Shown: positions 43,125 through 51,749 of the stretch, in pieces
How the letters are laid out: the number at the start of each line of letters is the position of its first letter
Position numbering within the stretch: the stretch's first letter is position 1
Source of the DNA: Candidatus Tumulicola sp.
Lineage (GTDB): Bacteria; Vulcanimicrobiota; Vulcanimicrobiia; Vulcanimicrobiales; Vulcanimicrobiaceae
Assembly: GCA_036490475.1 (NCBI GenBank)
Contig: DASXDT010000006.1
Coordinates: 310,001 to 374,000, forward strand
DNA length: 64,000 nt
Reading direction: 5' to 3'
Made by a program: the position numbers and the translations under genes
Notes under the pieces: generated by a model
Databases searched by the model: none
The model's input: only the letters and a program-made list of their open reading frames with translations
Told to the model about the DNA's origin: nothing

Positions 43125-44378
43125 TCACAATTCCGCCACGGACTTCGCCGCCGACAGAGCGCCGAAGCGTACGTGATCGGCCGACGTTCCGCCCTGCAAG
43201 TACACGTCGAACGGTGGGCGCAACGGCGCATCGCACGAGAGTTCGATGGTTGCCCCGGCTACGAACGCACCGCCCGACATGACGACCGGGTCGCGGTAGC
43301 CCGGGACGGGACCGGGCTCGGGCCGGAACCGCGCGTTCAATGGCATCGCGGATTGCAAACCGGCCGCGAACCGCAACAATCGCTCGGACGAGCCCAAACG
43401 AATGGCCTGAACGATATCGGTGCGGCGTTCCCCCGGTTGCGGATCGACGGCGAAGCCGAGTTCGTCAAAAAGCGCGGCCGCAAAATCCAGGCCGCGTAAG
43501 CATTGTTCGACGACGGCCGGTGCGAGAAAAAGCCCTTGCACGAACGCCCGGCCGAATCCAAGTGTCGGCCCCAACGCATCCCCTAAGCCCGGCGCGTAGA
43601 GATAGGCGGCGACGCGATCGACGACGGCGGCCGTACCGGCGATATATCCTCCGCCCGGCGCGATCGAGCCGCCGAGATTCTTAATTAACGAACCCATGAT
43701 TGCATCCGCGCCGGCATGCGTCGGTTCGCGTTCCTCGACCAGTTCGCCGTAACAGTTATCGATCAGCACCAACGCATCGGGATCGATCGCTTTGACCGCG
43801 CGAACGGCGCGCGCACATTCGTCGACCGGAATCGACCGGCGCGGCGCGTATCCGCGCGAACGTTGCAAGAAGACGACCGAAGCACGCTCTTCGGACAGCG
43901 CGCGTTGGAGCGCGCCGGTGTCGACCGTTCCGTCGTCGCACAGGGCGATCTCGCGATAGCGCCGGCCGCGCGCGACCAGGGAGCGCGGATCGTCGACGAT
44001 CGCGTTACGCAACGTGTCGTACGGACGTCCGGTTGCGGCCAGAATGCCGCTGCCCGAGGGCGCGCATGCAGCTAATGCGACGACGATGGCGTGCGTACCG
44101 CTCACGATCGAGAGACGCGCCAGAACGCGCTCGGTGCCAAAAATGCGCGCGAGGAGCGCCTCGTACGTAGCGCGCGCCGCGTCGTCGTACCCGTATCCGA
44201 ACGTACCGGTTAGATCGCTCTCCGCGATGCCTTGCGCGAGAAAGGCATCGAGCACGTTGAGCGCAACCTCGCGCTGCGCGTCGTATACGATATCGCGCGT
44301 CCGTTCGTGCGCGCGTTCGGCAGCCAGGCGAAGTGCGGACGGCAGCGACAAGCGATCGCACATACGGTGGAGGCTCAT
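43125..44378 (-). CDS. PLP lyase, methionine gamma-lyase / 'aluminium resistance' family
   Basis: 417 residues of fold type I PLP enzymes in the YnbB-like family: FGYGYDDAARATYEALLARIFGTERVLAR, SGTHAIVVAL, FLQRSRGYAPRRSIPVDE, LVLIDNCYGELVEEREPTHAGADAIMGSLIKNLGGSIAPGGGYIAG with the probable Schiff-base Lys. The aluminium-resistance name in plasmid studies has little biochemical support; C-S lyase activity is expected. The ATG overlaps the EIIC stop. Confidence 0.88.
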   Translation of the reverse strand: MSLHRMCDRLSLPSALRLAAERAHERTRDIVYDAQREVALNVLDAFLAQGIAESDLTGTFGYGYDDAARATYEALLARIFGTERVLARLSIVSGTHAIVVALAACAPSGSGILAATGRPYDTLRNAIVDDPRSLVARGRRYREIALCDDGTVDTGALQRALSEERASVVFLQRSRGYAPRRSIPVDECARAVRAVKAIDPDALVLIDNCYGELVEEREPTHAGADAIMGSLIKNLGGSIAPGGGYIAGTAAVVDRVAAYLYAPGLGDALGPTLGFGRAFVQGLFLAPAVVEQCLRGLDFAAALFDELGFAVDPQPGERRTDIVQAIRLGSSERLLRFAAGLQSAMPLNARFRPEPGPVPGYRDPVVMSGGAFVAGATIELSCDAPLRPPFDVYLQGGTSADHVRFGALSAAKSVAEL

Positions 44379-45598
44379 ACGCTGAGAGTGCTTTCCAGAT
44401 GGCGTTCGTACGCGCGGACGAATGGGTAATACACGAGCGTCGCGATGCCGATGTTGATCGCTACCAATGCGACGGATCGTACGTCCTGGGTCGCTACATA
44501 CGCCGAAACGAACGACGGAATCGACGACGGCACGTAAAACGCCGCGCGCGCGACGAAGCCGAACGCGACGGCTGCGTACGTCAGCGTCGCGAGAATCAGC
44601 GGAGCGAGGATAAACGGCACGATGAGATATGGATTGAAGACGATCGGCAAGCCAAAGATCAGCGGGTCGTTGATGTTACATAGCGCCGGAAGAATCGTCA
44701 GACGGCCGATCCTCCGCAGATGTTTGACGCGCGAAAACGACAGCATCGCAGCCAACGGCAGCGTCGACCCCGATCCTCCCGGGAAAACGAATAGAAACAA
44801 CGACGTGACCACGATGAACGGCAATGGCGAGTGTGAGGAATATGCGTGCGTGTTTTGCATCTGCATCGTCAGATAGACCGGCGTCACGATCGTAGCCAGC
44901 AATGCCGGTCCGTGGACCCCGGCCGACCACAACAGCGATTGGGCGAGCACGATGACCACCAGCGCGAGGTAAGAATCGCCCATGCGTGCGATCGGGTGCA
45001 TCGCCTCGGCAATAAGGGCCGACGGAACGACCCCAAGCAGCGCGAGTCCCAGGAAAAACGCTATCGCCGTTGCCGCAGCGAGCCATTGACGAGCGACCGA
45101 TTCGCGCGACCGCAGCAACCACGCGAAAAAGGCCGTTAGACCGCACGCCATCATCGCCAAAAACAAACCCGAAGGACCGACCGCGCGCAGATACGCGACG
45201 ACATCGGGAGCTCCGCGATGCGGCAACGCAGCCAAAAAAGCCAACGCGCTGCCGGCGACCATCGGGATGGGCGCGTAGCGCGCACACCTGGCAAATCGCA
45301 ACGGTAGTGCGACCGCCAGAACGGCCGCCATTACGCCGAAGGCGGGCAGCAGCGCGCCGGCGATGCGTAATCCAAGGGACGAGCTGTGACCGAGAGCCGC
45401 GGGCTGCACGAACAACACCGCGACGAAGGCGACGGCTAGACCACCGATACTCCAGGGGAGCGCCTCGCGCACGGCGACGACGAAGGGCCAGTCTCCGAGG
45501 CGGCGCATGACGGGAACCGCCCGCCGCTCGAACCAGGCAAAGAGTGCGGCGCTATAAGCGCCGGACGACGGCCTCGACTCGGCCGAGGATCTCGACAT
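44375..45598 (-). CDS. Stand-alone PTS EIIC permease (lactose/cellobiose type)
   Basis: 407 residues with about ten helices. The beginning FAWFERRAVPVMRRLGDWPFVVAVREALPW and the late NINDPLIFGLPIVFNPYLIVPFILAPL are the EIIC-family hallmarks. No EIIA, EIIB, HPr or EI gene is in view, so phosphorylation-linked sugar transport is unproven and it may act as a facilitator. Its start overlaps lexA by 47 bases; a shorter start at 45508 would remove part of the conserved beginning. Confidence 0.8.
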   Translation of the reverse strand: MSRSSAESRPSSGAYSAALFAWFERRAVPVMRRLGDWPFVVAVREALPWSIGGLAVAFVAVLFVQPAALGHSSSLGLRIAGALLPAFGVMAAVLAVALPLRFARCARYAPIPMVAGSALAFLAALPHRGAPDVVAYLRAVGPSGLFLAMMACGLTAFFAWLLRSRESVARQWLAAATAIAFFLGLALLGVVPSALIAEAMHPIARMGDSYLALVVIVLAQSLLWSAGVHGPALLATIVTPVYLTMQMQNTHAYSSHSPLPFIVVTSLFLFVFPGGSGSTLPLAAMLSFSRVKHLRRIGRLTILPALCNINDPLIFGLPIVFNPYLIVPFILAPLILATLTYAAVAFGFVARAAFYVPSSIPSFVSAYVATQDVRSVALVAINIGIATLVYYPFVRAYERHLESTLSV

Positions 45599-46178
45599 CG
45601 CTCGCGTAGATTGGCGCCATGCTCGGATTCTCCGGCTGCAATCGGACGCGACCCGTCTCCCGGTAGTAGCGCTTGACGGTCGCCTCGCCGTCGAGCATGG
45701 CGACTACGATTTCGCCGTTTTCGGCCGTACGGCGGGGCCGGACGACTAAGAGGTCGCCATCCAAAATCGCCGCGTCGATCATCGAGTCGCCCTGGACGCG
45801 CAGCATGAACGCGTCCGACGCGCGCGGGACGAAATCGGCCGAGAGCAAGAAATCGCCCTCGATATTTTCGGCCGCAGTGATTGGCACGCCGGCGGCGACC
45901 TTTCCGACGATCGGCAGCAGGACGCTGTCGCGAATCGGTTGCTGATCCAAGCTGCTCGAACGCAGCGCTCGAGGCTTGGTAGGATCGCGCGAGATCAACC
46001 CGCGACGTTCGAGCGCTTTCAAATGGGCGTGGATCGTCGAGGTGGACGACAGGCCGACCCGCTGGCCGATCTCACGAACCGACGGCGGGTAGCCGTGCTC
46101 GGCCCTGAAGGCGTCGATCGCTGCCAGAACCTGCGTCTGCTTTTCGGTCGCAGGCCGTTCGCCGGTCGATCCAGCCAT
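45552..46178 (-). CDS. lexA: LexA repressor, self-cleaving
   Basis: ATG at 46178 gives 208 residues. Residues 1-70 form a winged helix (PPSVREIGQRVGLSSTSTIHAHLKALERRGLI). The peptidase domain keeps the Ala96-Gly97 cleavage site (GKVAAGVPIT), Ser132 (QGDSMID) and Lys169 (EATVKRYY). It represses DNA damage genes until RecA filaments trigger cleavage. An SOS box lies about 85 bases upstream, shared with the divergent LysM gene. Extra symmetric elements (tgcca/tggca at 46206-46221 and ggta/tacc at 46231-46244) lie between. Confidence 0.96.
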   Translation of the reverse strand: MAGSTGERPATEKQTQVLAAIDAFRAEHGYPPSVREIGQRVGLSSTSTIHAHLKALERRGLISRDPTKPRALRSSSLDQQPIRDSVLLPIVGKVAAGVPITAAENIEGDFLLSADFVPRASDAFMLRVQGDSMIDAAILDGDLLVVRPRRTAENGEIVVAMLDGEATVKRYYRETGRVRLQPENPSMAPIYASDVEILGRVEAVVRRL

Positions 46179-46262
46179 AATTCTCTCCCATCCGAGGCGC
46201 GACAATGCCACCCATATGGCACCTCAAAACGGTATCACCGTACCATATTCTCAATTTCTTGG

Positions 46263-46276
46263 CAAACATACGTTCG
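46263..46276. promoter_or_regulatory. SOS box (LexA operator), Gram-positive type
   Basis: The site reads CGAACGTATGTTTG on the minus strand, matching the Bacillus/actinobacterial consensus CGAAC-N4-GTTYG at nearly every position. It lies seven bases upstream of the -35 of the LysM gene and within reach of the lexA promoter, so it should control both divergent genes. Confidence 0.8.
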
Positions 46277-46283
46277 ATAAATC

Positions 46284-46314
46284 TTGACATCGCTTGGCAG
46301 CTTCGTGCTAAAAT
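46284..46314 (+). promoter_or_regulatory. Sigma-70-type promoter for the LysM gene
   Basis: TTGACA (46284-46289) and TAAAAT (46309-46314), preceded by TGC as in extended -10 elements, are separated by 19 bases, slightly long. The SOS box ends seven bases upstream of the -35, so bound LexA would hinder RNA polymerase. A 5' leader of about 85 bases follows. Confidence 0.6.
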
Positions 46315-46403
46315 GTAGTGGACGAACAGACGTTTGGCCCTAAATATGGGATTTCCGACCGAAAACCGGGTTTAATCGTACGCTCGCAGGGGAGAAACAA
46401 AAA

Positions 46404-46682
46404 GTGGTAAGGCGCAAACGGTTCACGCTCATGCCGGCGATCGCGCTGGCGGCCCTCAGTCTAATCGTAGCGCTGCCGACGCTCTCGAGCATGCGGCTCT
46501 ATGCCGCCGGCGCTGAGCGGTATGCCAACGTTACGGTGCACCCAGGCGACACGTTGTGGTCGATCGCCGCGGCGCACGATGCCGGAGGCGACATCCAGCA
46601 GACCATCGATACAATCGACGCGGTCAACCACTTGCATGGGGCTGCTCTGCAGCCAGGTCAGAAGCTGCGAATCCCCGAGTAG
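46404..46682 (+). CDS. YneA-like SOS-induced membrane LysM protein (putative division inhibitor)
   Basis: GTG at 46404 with AGGGGAG upstream gives 92 residues: a basic start, one membrane helix (about residues 10-27) and a LysM domain (41-90: VTVHPGDTLWSIAAAH, AVNHLHGAALQPGQKLRIPE). Size, layout, divergence from lexA and the shared SOS box match YneA of Bacillus and related division suppressors of Gram-positives. It would delay septation during DNA repair, acting from the cell-envelope side. Sequence identity to YneA is not claimed; the parallel rests on architecture and context. Confidence 0.75.
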   Translation: MVRRKRFTLMPAIALAALSLIVALPTLSSMRLYAAGAERYANVTVHPGDTLWSIAAAHDAGGDIQQTIDTIDAVNHLHGAALQPGQKLRIPE

Positions 46683-46707
46683 TTCCCGAAAATCAGTGAT
46701 GTGCGAA

Positions 46708-46739
46708 GATGGCGCCCCTTGGGCGCCATCTTTATTTTT
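46708..46739 (+). terminator. Rho-independent terminator after the LysM gene
   Basis: GATGGCGCC (46708-46716) pairs with GGCGCCATC (46722-46730), a nine-base perfect stem with a short loop, followed by TTTATTTTT. It lies 26 bases after the stop, making the LysM gene a single-gene unit. Confidence 0.85.
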
Positions 46740-46753
46740 GGCCGGCGGGCGCT

Positions 46754-46963
46754 TCAGCGCCGCGAGACGAGCACGATGCTGTGACCTTCGTGCTCGTCGA
46801 GAAACGCGAAGCCCTCGGCCATCCACGAGTCGAGGCCCCCGGTCGAGTGCTTCGAGACCTCGCGCACGATGTGGGTGCGGTCTTTGAGCCACCGCAGCTC
46901 GCTGCGCGTCGTCACCGGAAAGATTGCGACCTCGCAATCCTCGCACTTGTAGCCGTATTGCAT
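46754..46963 (-). CDS. Small CxxC protein of unknown function
   Basis: ATG at 46963 (MQYGYKCEDCEVAIF) gives 69 residues. The CEDC pair near the start could bind zinc or form a disulfide, but only one pair is present. The rest reads WLKDRTHIVREVSKHSTGG and ends in VSRR. It is not a known ribosomal or NrdR-type zinc protein. It lies 55 bases after the first receptor gene on the same strand and may be its co-transcribed neighbour. Confidence 0.45.
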   Translation of the reverse strand: MQYGYKCEDCEVAIFPVTTRSELRWLKDRTHIVREVSKHSTGGLDSWMAEGFAFLDEHEGHSIVLVSRR

Positions 46964-47018
46964 CGGTGCCAGCGCTTCGCTCCGCAACGCTCCGGCCCCG
47001 CCGCGCTCGAGCGCTCCC

Positions 47019-50000
47019 CTACAAACGCACCTGTACGGTCATGTATACCTGGAACGGCGAGGCGATCTGGCTCGTCGAGGGCGCGTAGGCCTGATCGAAG
47101 ATCTTCGGGTAGCCGGCCGTGCCGTTCACCGACTGGTGCGGCGAATTACCGTAGAAGTATCCGGCGCCGGCGGTATTGTACGCTTCGCCCGGCGACCAGC
47201 CTAAGTACTCGCTGTTCGGATAATATCCGCAGATGACGCCGTTGGGCGGGTATGCCGCCGTCCACGGCTCGGCCGAACCGCCGAAACACGCGGTCATGAT
47301 GTTTGCAAACATCGCGCTCGCATGGATGCGGGGCGTGATGTCGTAGCCGATCTGCGCGCCGAGATTAAACTCCCACGGCTCGCGATATTGCGCGATACCG
47401 TCGAACTTGCCGGTCACGGGATTCGGTATCGAGATTTCCGACGCGCAGGTTTGGTAATCGCCGTACTTCGAGCCCGGCACTATTCCGAGCTGGCCTTGGT
47501 TATAGATACACGACCGCGGATCGTATCCCGCGAACTCGGCAGGCGAACCGTACTGCGTACCCTCCCAAAGATTGCCGGTCGCGGTAATTTGGAAGCGGTT
47601 GTGCTTGTACGATAGAAATCCGGCAAACACGTTCGGTGGAATGATCGTCGAACCGTCGCCGTCGTTCAGTCCGTCTGGGAAATAGTTGGCGTAGGTCGGA
47701 TAGAACGCGGTCAGCGGATACTGACTCGCGAGTTCGGCATTGGTGTACGTGAACTTGTAGTACGGGTTGTACACCGCGTCCGATTTCTTACAATTTTCGG
47801 GCTTACCATTGGCATAGCACTGCGCGCCGCCGTTGATCTTTTCCAAGCTCACGAACGGTTTTAGCGCGCTCAGCAAGGTCGAGACGATGTTGGTTCCGTT
47901 GATCAACGAGTACTTGAGCTGCGAATACGTATACGTGTACGAAAGCTGGCCCGAGAAGCCGTTTCGCGATGCGTCGCCTTTTTGGATCGCGACTTCCAAG
48001 CCTTGCGTCTTCTGCGTGCCGGAGTTAAACGCGCCGGCGAGGCCACCCGGAAGCGCCACCGACACCGATTGATTGGACGTATACCGATAGTACGGCGAGA
48101 TCTTGTAGCTCCAGTCCGTGCCCTTCAACCGCTGTTCGAACGATGCATCGAAGTTGTTCGAAAACTGGACTGGATTGTTGTGCACGATCGACGCGTAGCC
48201 ATTGTTGTAATATGACGAATCGTACAGATTGGTCGCCATCTGGTAGCCGTCGGGATACGTCAGCACTTGCTCGTCGGCGGTCGGCGTCGGTTGCGTGTAC
48301 CGTCCGTACGAAAAGCGGAAGACGCTATCCGGATTGAACGCATAGGTCAGCCCGAAACGCGGCGATTCGGTGTTATTGGTAATCGTTCCGCTGCCACCGA
48401 GCGTGATTGCCGGTACGCCGTGTTGGCCTGGATGGTAGAGTTTATCGCCGGTGAGCGGATCGGTCGGACATGCGACACCGGGAGCGGTCGTTAAGTAGGA
48501 CGGATATCCGTCTGGAACCAGCCGGAAGCGATCCCGGCCGTTGTTAAAGTCACTCTGATTGACTTGTTGCAATCCGCGCGGGTCGACGCACACCGTCGCG
48601 TTGATTTGGGCGAACCAGAACTGCTGCTCGGCAGACTCGTAATTACCCAGACCGTATCCGTAGCTTTCGAATCGAACGCCCGCGTTGATGTCGAGCTTGT
48701 CACTTGGCCGCCACTCGTCTTGCAGTGCGGCGGTGAGAAATTTTGGACTGACGGTGTTGATGTTGGCATTTTGTTCGAGGTTCTGCGTGAGCTTCCACGT
48801 CGTGCCCGCGGGCGTATCACCCGGAACGGCTTGCAGGCACCCAAAGGTTTTTCCCACTGGACAATTGTTCTGGCCGTGTTGCACTGCATTCACCGGAGCG
48901 CCGGCAAGTGCCGATAGGCACGATACGGGATCCCCGGCTTGCAGCGACTTCGCATAACCCGGGTCGATTAGGCCGCCCTTCTGCTGGTTATTGTACGCCG
49001 CATAGCAGCTACCGTCGGGGGCCTGCAGCGTTGCGATCGGGGTGCCGTTTGCAGAGAACGTATACTGCTGGTTGTTGTTGCGCAACACGCTTGCCGTCGT
49101 ATAGCTTGCCGTGGCGGACAAGAGGTTTTGCTGGTTGATCTGGTCCGAAAAATCGAGATTGAGACCGCGCGTATGCGTATTCAGTTCGTAGTCGCCGGCC
49201 GCTCCGCCGCCGACGTAGAACGGCGTCAGGCCGTAGTTGGGATCGGTCATCAACCAGTCGGAGTAGAACGAATACGCGAAGAATCGCAGAAAAGCGCTAG
49301 ATCCAAAATTCTTGGTGTACTGTACTTTGATGATCGAGCCGTTATTGTTGGTATCGGAGTTTTGATACGGAGAAAATCCGGAGCCGAATGCGCGGTCCGT
49401 AGCCGTGCTCGGAAAGTAATATGGTGCTACGATATTCGGCGAGCCGAGCGCGGATTGTCCGAATTTCGCGCCGACGATCTGTTGTGCGTCGTAGTACGGG
49501 GCGGGAGAATACCCGGTCGACGCACATGGGGGCGACGCACCGAACTCGTTGAAAAGATTGAAATACGCGCACATTCCAGCATACGCCGGCATTTGCGCCG
49601 CCGGCAGCGCATACTTCTTGCCAAATAGGTTGACCATAAACGAGTTGTACGCACCGGATCCATTGGGGTTGCCCGCCGGCGAAAGGTACTGTTGAAAGAA
49701 CGGCAGGCCGCCGAACGTCGAGAGGTTATCCCACGAGGTCGTCTGGTAGAAAAAATTGTCGTAGAGCAGTTGAACGTCGTCGCGTCCGCCGTCGTTCTTA
49801 TGCGGAATGCCGATGTGGAAGTTAATGACGTTTTCGCGATCGCTCAAATCGTCGCCGCCCAGTGCGACGGTCCCCGTCGCTTCCAACGGACTGTACACGT
49901 TACACGTGCCGAGCTTTTTCTGGCCATAGATTTGGGCGATGAGCGGCGAGAGATACGAACCGTTGGCCGGCGCTACTGCGCCACCGTCGATGCACGTCGA

Positions 50001-51029
50001 CCAGGGTCCGCGTGCGCTGGTTCCCAGAATTTCTTCGGGTGGAAGTAACAGCGTATTGAACGAGAAGCCTTGCACCGCATACGGGTTGTCGCCGTCGGGA
50101 TTGAGATTACCACCGTTCTCGTCGTTGTACTCGTATGGGATTTGATTGGTACCGCGAATGCCGACGTACCACGAGAATAAACGGTCTGGCGTCGAGCCGC
50201 CGGCCTCGACTTCGGCTTTGTGATAGTAGGCCGGCGACCCGACGCCGAGGGTCGCGTTGGCGTATCCGGGAAACGTTCCGGTCTTGATGACCTGGTTGAT
50301 GTAGCCGCCCAGCGTCGGAGACGTCGCGTTAGCGGGACCACCGCCGGTGTACACTTCGACCGACGAAGCGCCCAAGTTGGACAGCGAGCTGGCCTGATAG
50401 TTGTCGAACGAACGGTTGACGGGCACGCCGTCGAACTCGTAACCGATCTGGTTATAGCTCGAACCGTGGATGAAAAAGACTTGCCCGAAACCGTAGTTGC
50501 CCGGCAAGCCTAACACGCCGGGCTGCTGGTAGATTGCCGAATACGAGCTATCGAGATTGTTGCCGCCGGCGCCGGTGGCGAGCTGCGCTGCCGTCGCCGA
50601 GTTGACCGCGTAGACGTCGACCGTCGTGCCCGGTTGCACCAACGTCCCGCGCGCCTGCGACGTCACGTTCGCGATGTTCTTCAGCGACTTGCGAAGCAGC
50701 AGTTGAAGGGTCAGGTTTTGATCGGCGAAGACCGTCACGCCCGCGGTCGACGCGCCGCCGAATCCGTTCTTATCTGCCGTGACGACGTATGTATCGGGTG
50801 CGAGGGTCAGAAACGCGAAGTGCCCCGAAGCGTCCGAAGTCGTCGTGGCATTTTGCGATGGGGACGAAGCTCGAACGACCGCGCCCGCGACGGCGGCGCC
50901 GCTTTCGTTCACGACGCGGCCGCTCAGCGCACCGGTCGTGCCGGCCAAGCCCCATGCCGGAGCGAGCAAAAAAGTGATCGCACAAATACCGGCCGTGCCA
51001 ACCCGCCGGACGATGCCACGAATACTCAT
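47019..51029 (-). CDS. TonB-dependent receptor with N-terminal carboxypeptidase-regulatory-like domain (paralogue 1)
   Basis: 1336 residues. ATG with a strong GGAGG site. A signal peptide (about 1-30) precedes a CarboxypepD_reg-like beta sandwich (about 32-115: GALSGRVVNESGAAVAGAVVRASS..., GHFAFLTLAPDTYVVTADKNGF). Next comes the plug (VYAVNSATAAQL...QPGVLGL...VFFIHGSSYNQIGYEFDGVPVNRSFDNY...YINQVIKTGTF) and a long 22-strand barrel with repeated 'RFESYGYGLGNYESAEQQFWFAQ'-type strands. It resembles Oar-like receptors. Substrate unknown. It ends in VYMTVQVRL, the barrel-assembly signal. Confidence 0.9.
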   Translation of the reverse strand: MSIRGIVRRVGTAGICAITFLLAPAWGLAGTTGALSGRVVNESGAAVAGAVVRASSPSQNATTTSDASGHFAFLTLAPDTYVVTADKNGFGGASTAGVTVFADQNLTLQLLLRKSLKNIANVTSQARGTLVQPGTTVDVYAVNSATAAQLATGAGGNNLDSSYSAIYQQPGVLGLPGNYGFGQVFFIHGSSYNQIGYEFDGVPVNRSFDNYQASSLSNLGASSVEVYTGGGPANATSPTLGGYINQVIKTGTFPGYANATLGVGSPAYYHKAEVEAGGSTPDRLFSWYVGIRGTNQIPYEYNDENGGNLNPDGDNPYAVQGFSFNTLLLPPEEILGTSARGPWSTCIDGGAVAPANGSYLSPLIAQIYGQKKLGTCNVYSPLEATGTVALGGDDLSDRENVINFHIGIPHKNDGGRDDVQLLYDNFFYQTTSWDNLSTFGGLPFFQQYLSPAGNPNGSGAYNSFMVNLFGKKYALPAAQMPAYAGMCAYFNLFNEFGASPPCASTGYSPAPYYDAQQIVGAKFGQSALGSPNIVAPYYFPSTATDRAFGSGFSPYQNSDTNNNGSIIKVQYTKNFGSSAFLRFFAYSFYSDWLMTDPNYGLTPFYVGGGAAGDYELNTHTRGLNLDFSDQINQQNLLSATASYTTASVLRNNNQQYTFSANGTPIATLQAPDGSCYAAYNNQQKGGLIDPGYAKSLQAGDPVSCLSALAGAPVNAVQHGQNNCPVGKTFGCLQAVPGDTPAGTTWKLTQNLEQNANINTVSPKFLTAALQDEWRPSDKLDINAGVRFESYGYGLGNYESAEQQFWFAQINATVCVDPRGLQQVNQSDFNNGRDRFRLVPDGYPSYLTTAPGVACPTDPLTGDKLYHPGQHGVPAITLGGSGTITNNTESPRFGLTYAFNPDSVFRFSYGRYTQPTPTADEQVLTYPDGYQMATNLYDSSYYNNGYASIVHNNPVQFSNNFDASFEQRLKGTDWSYKISPYYRYTSNQSVSVALPGGLAGAFNSGTQKTQGLEVAIQKGDASRNGFSGQLSYTYTYSQLKYSLINGTNIVSTLLSALKPFVSLEKINGGAQCYANGKPENCKKSDAVYNPYYKFTYTNAELASQYPLTAFYPTYANYFPDGLNDGDGSTIIPPNVFAGFLSYKHNRFQITATGNLWEGTQYGSPAEFAGYDPRSCIYNQGQLGIVPGSKYGDYQTCASEISIPNPVTGKFDGIAQYREPWEFNLGAQIGYDITPRIHASAMFANIMTACFGGSAEPWTAAYPPNGVICGYYPNSEYLGWSPGEAYNTAGAGYFYGNSPHQSVNGTAGYPKIFDQAYAPSTSQIASPFQVYMTVQVRL

Positions 51030-51128
51030 AGCCGCGCTCCTCCACCGTTTATTGCGTGAATCCCAATTTTGTCAGCTTTCGCTCGCGCGCTTAGAGTCCT
51101 ACGATTGATGCCGGCCGGTTTTCATCCT

Positions 51129-51749
51129 TTACCAGTGCAGCAAACCGGCACTGTGAGGGCGCACCCACACGACGAGATCCCAAATTGTCGGAAATTCGAA
51201 AATCGTGCCTACGTCGGTGGCCGATGGTACGCGTCCGAGTTTAACCAGTGTCTCTGCCGACGGATCGCTCAAACTGCCGCCGGCGGCCGTGAAGTCGTCG
51301 TTCCAAACCCATTGGTCATAGATCGTTTTCTTCTGGCTTGGATCGACGATCGTATAGTGCACGTGTCCGTTAAATTCGTACCAGCGTCCGGCGTCGATGC
51401 CCCATAGGACGGGACGCGCTTCTTGATGCGGACGCGGCACGGAAAAATCGGCACCCAAGAGATTGCCCGACACGTCGTACCAGAGCTGACTGGGATGGGT
51501 TGGGTCGGAGTTCCAACGACGGTCGGCGTAGCTGACCGCGCCGGTATCGTCGATGCCGGTGTAGCGTACGTATCCGGCCTTTTCCGCATCGGTAACGCGC
51601 GGAAAGCGATGTAACAAATCGATACGAACCGTGTCGACGAACGACTGCTCCGAAGGCGAGAGCGGGCCGGTATTGGTCGGCTGCTCGTCGGCACGCGCGA
51701 GGGTCGCGGTCGCAAATATCGCGCAGAGCAAGACGACGATAATTTTCAT
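51129..51749 (-). CDS. Exported protein of unknown function
   Basis: ATG at 51749 overlaps the thioredoxin-like gene's stop. The 206-residue protein has a signal peptide (MKIIVVLLCAIFATATLARA). The mature part contains RFPRVTDAEKAGYVRYTGIDDTGAVSYADRRW and VLWGIDAGRWYEFNGHVHYTIVDP, with many Trp and Tyr. No family was recognised. It is coupled to the redoxin gene and lies between two receptor genes, so it probably works in the envelope with them. Confidence 0.65.
   Translation of the reverse strand: MKIIVVLLCAIFATATLARADEQPTNTGPLSPSEQSFVDTVRIDLLHRFPRVTDAEKAGYVRYTGIDDTGAVSYADRRWNSDPTHPSQLWYDVSGNLLGADFSVPRPHQEARPVLWGIDAGRWYEFNGHVHYTIVDPSQKKTIYDQWVWNDDFTAAGGSLSDPSAETLVKLGRVPSATDVGTIFEFPTIWDLVVWVRPHSAGLLHW

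Noticed and set aside
46754-46987. NrdR or ribosomal zinc protein at the small CxxC gene
   Set aside because: Only one CxxC pair is present and there is no ATP-cone or ribosomal protein pattern. Left as unknown.
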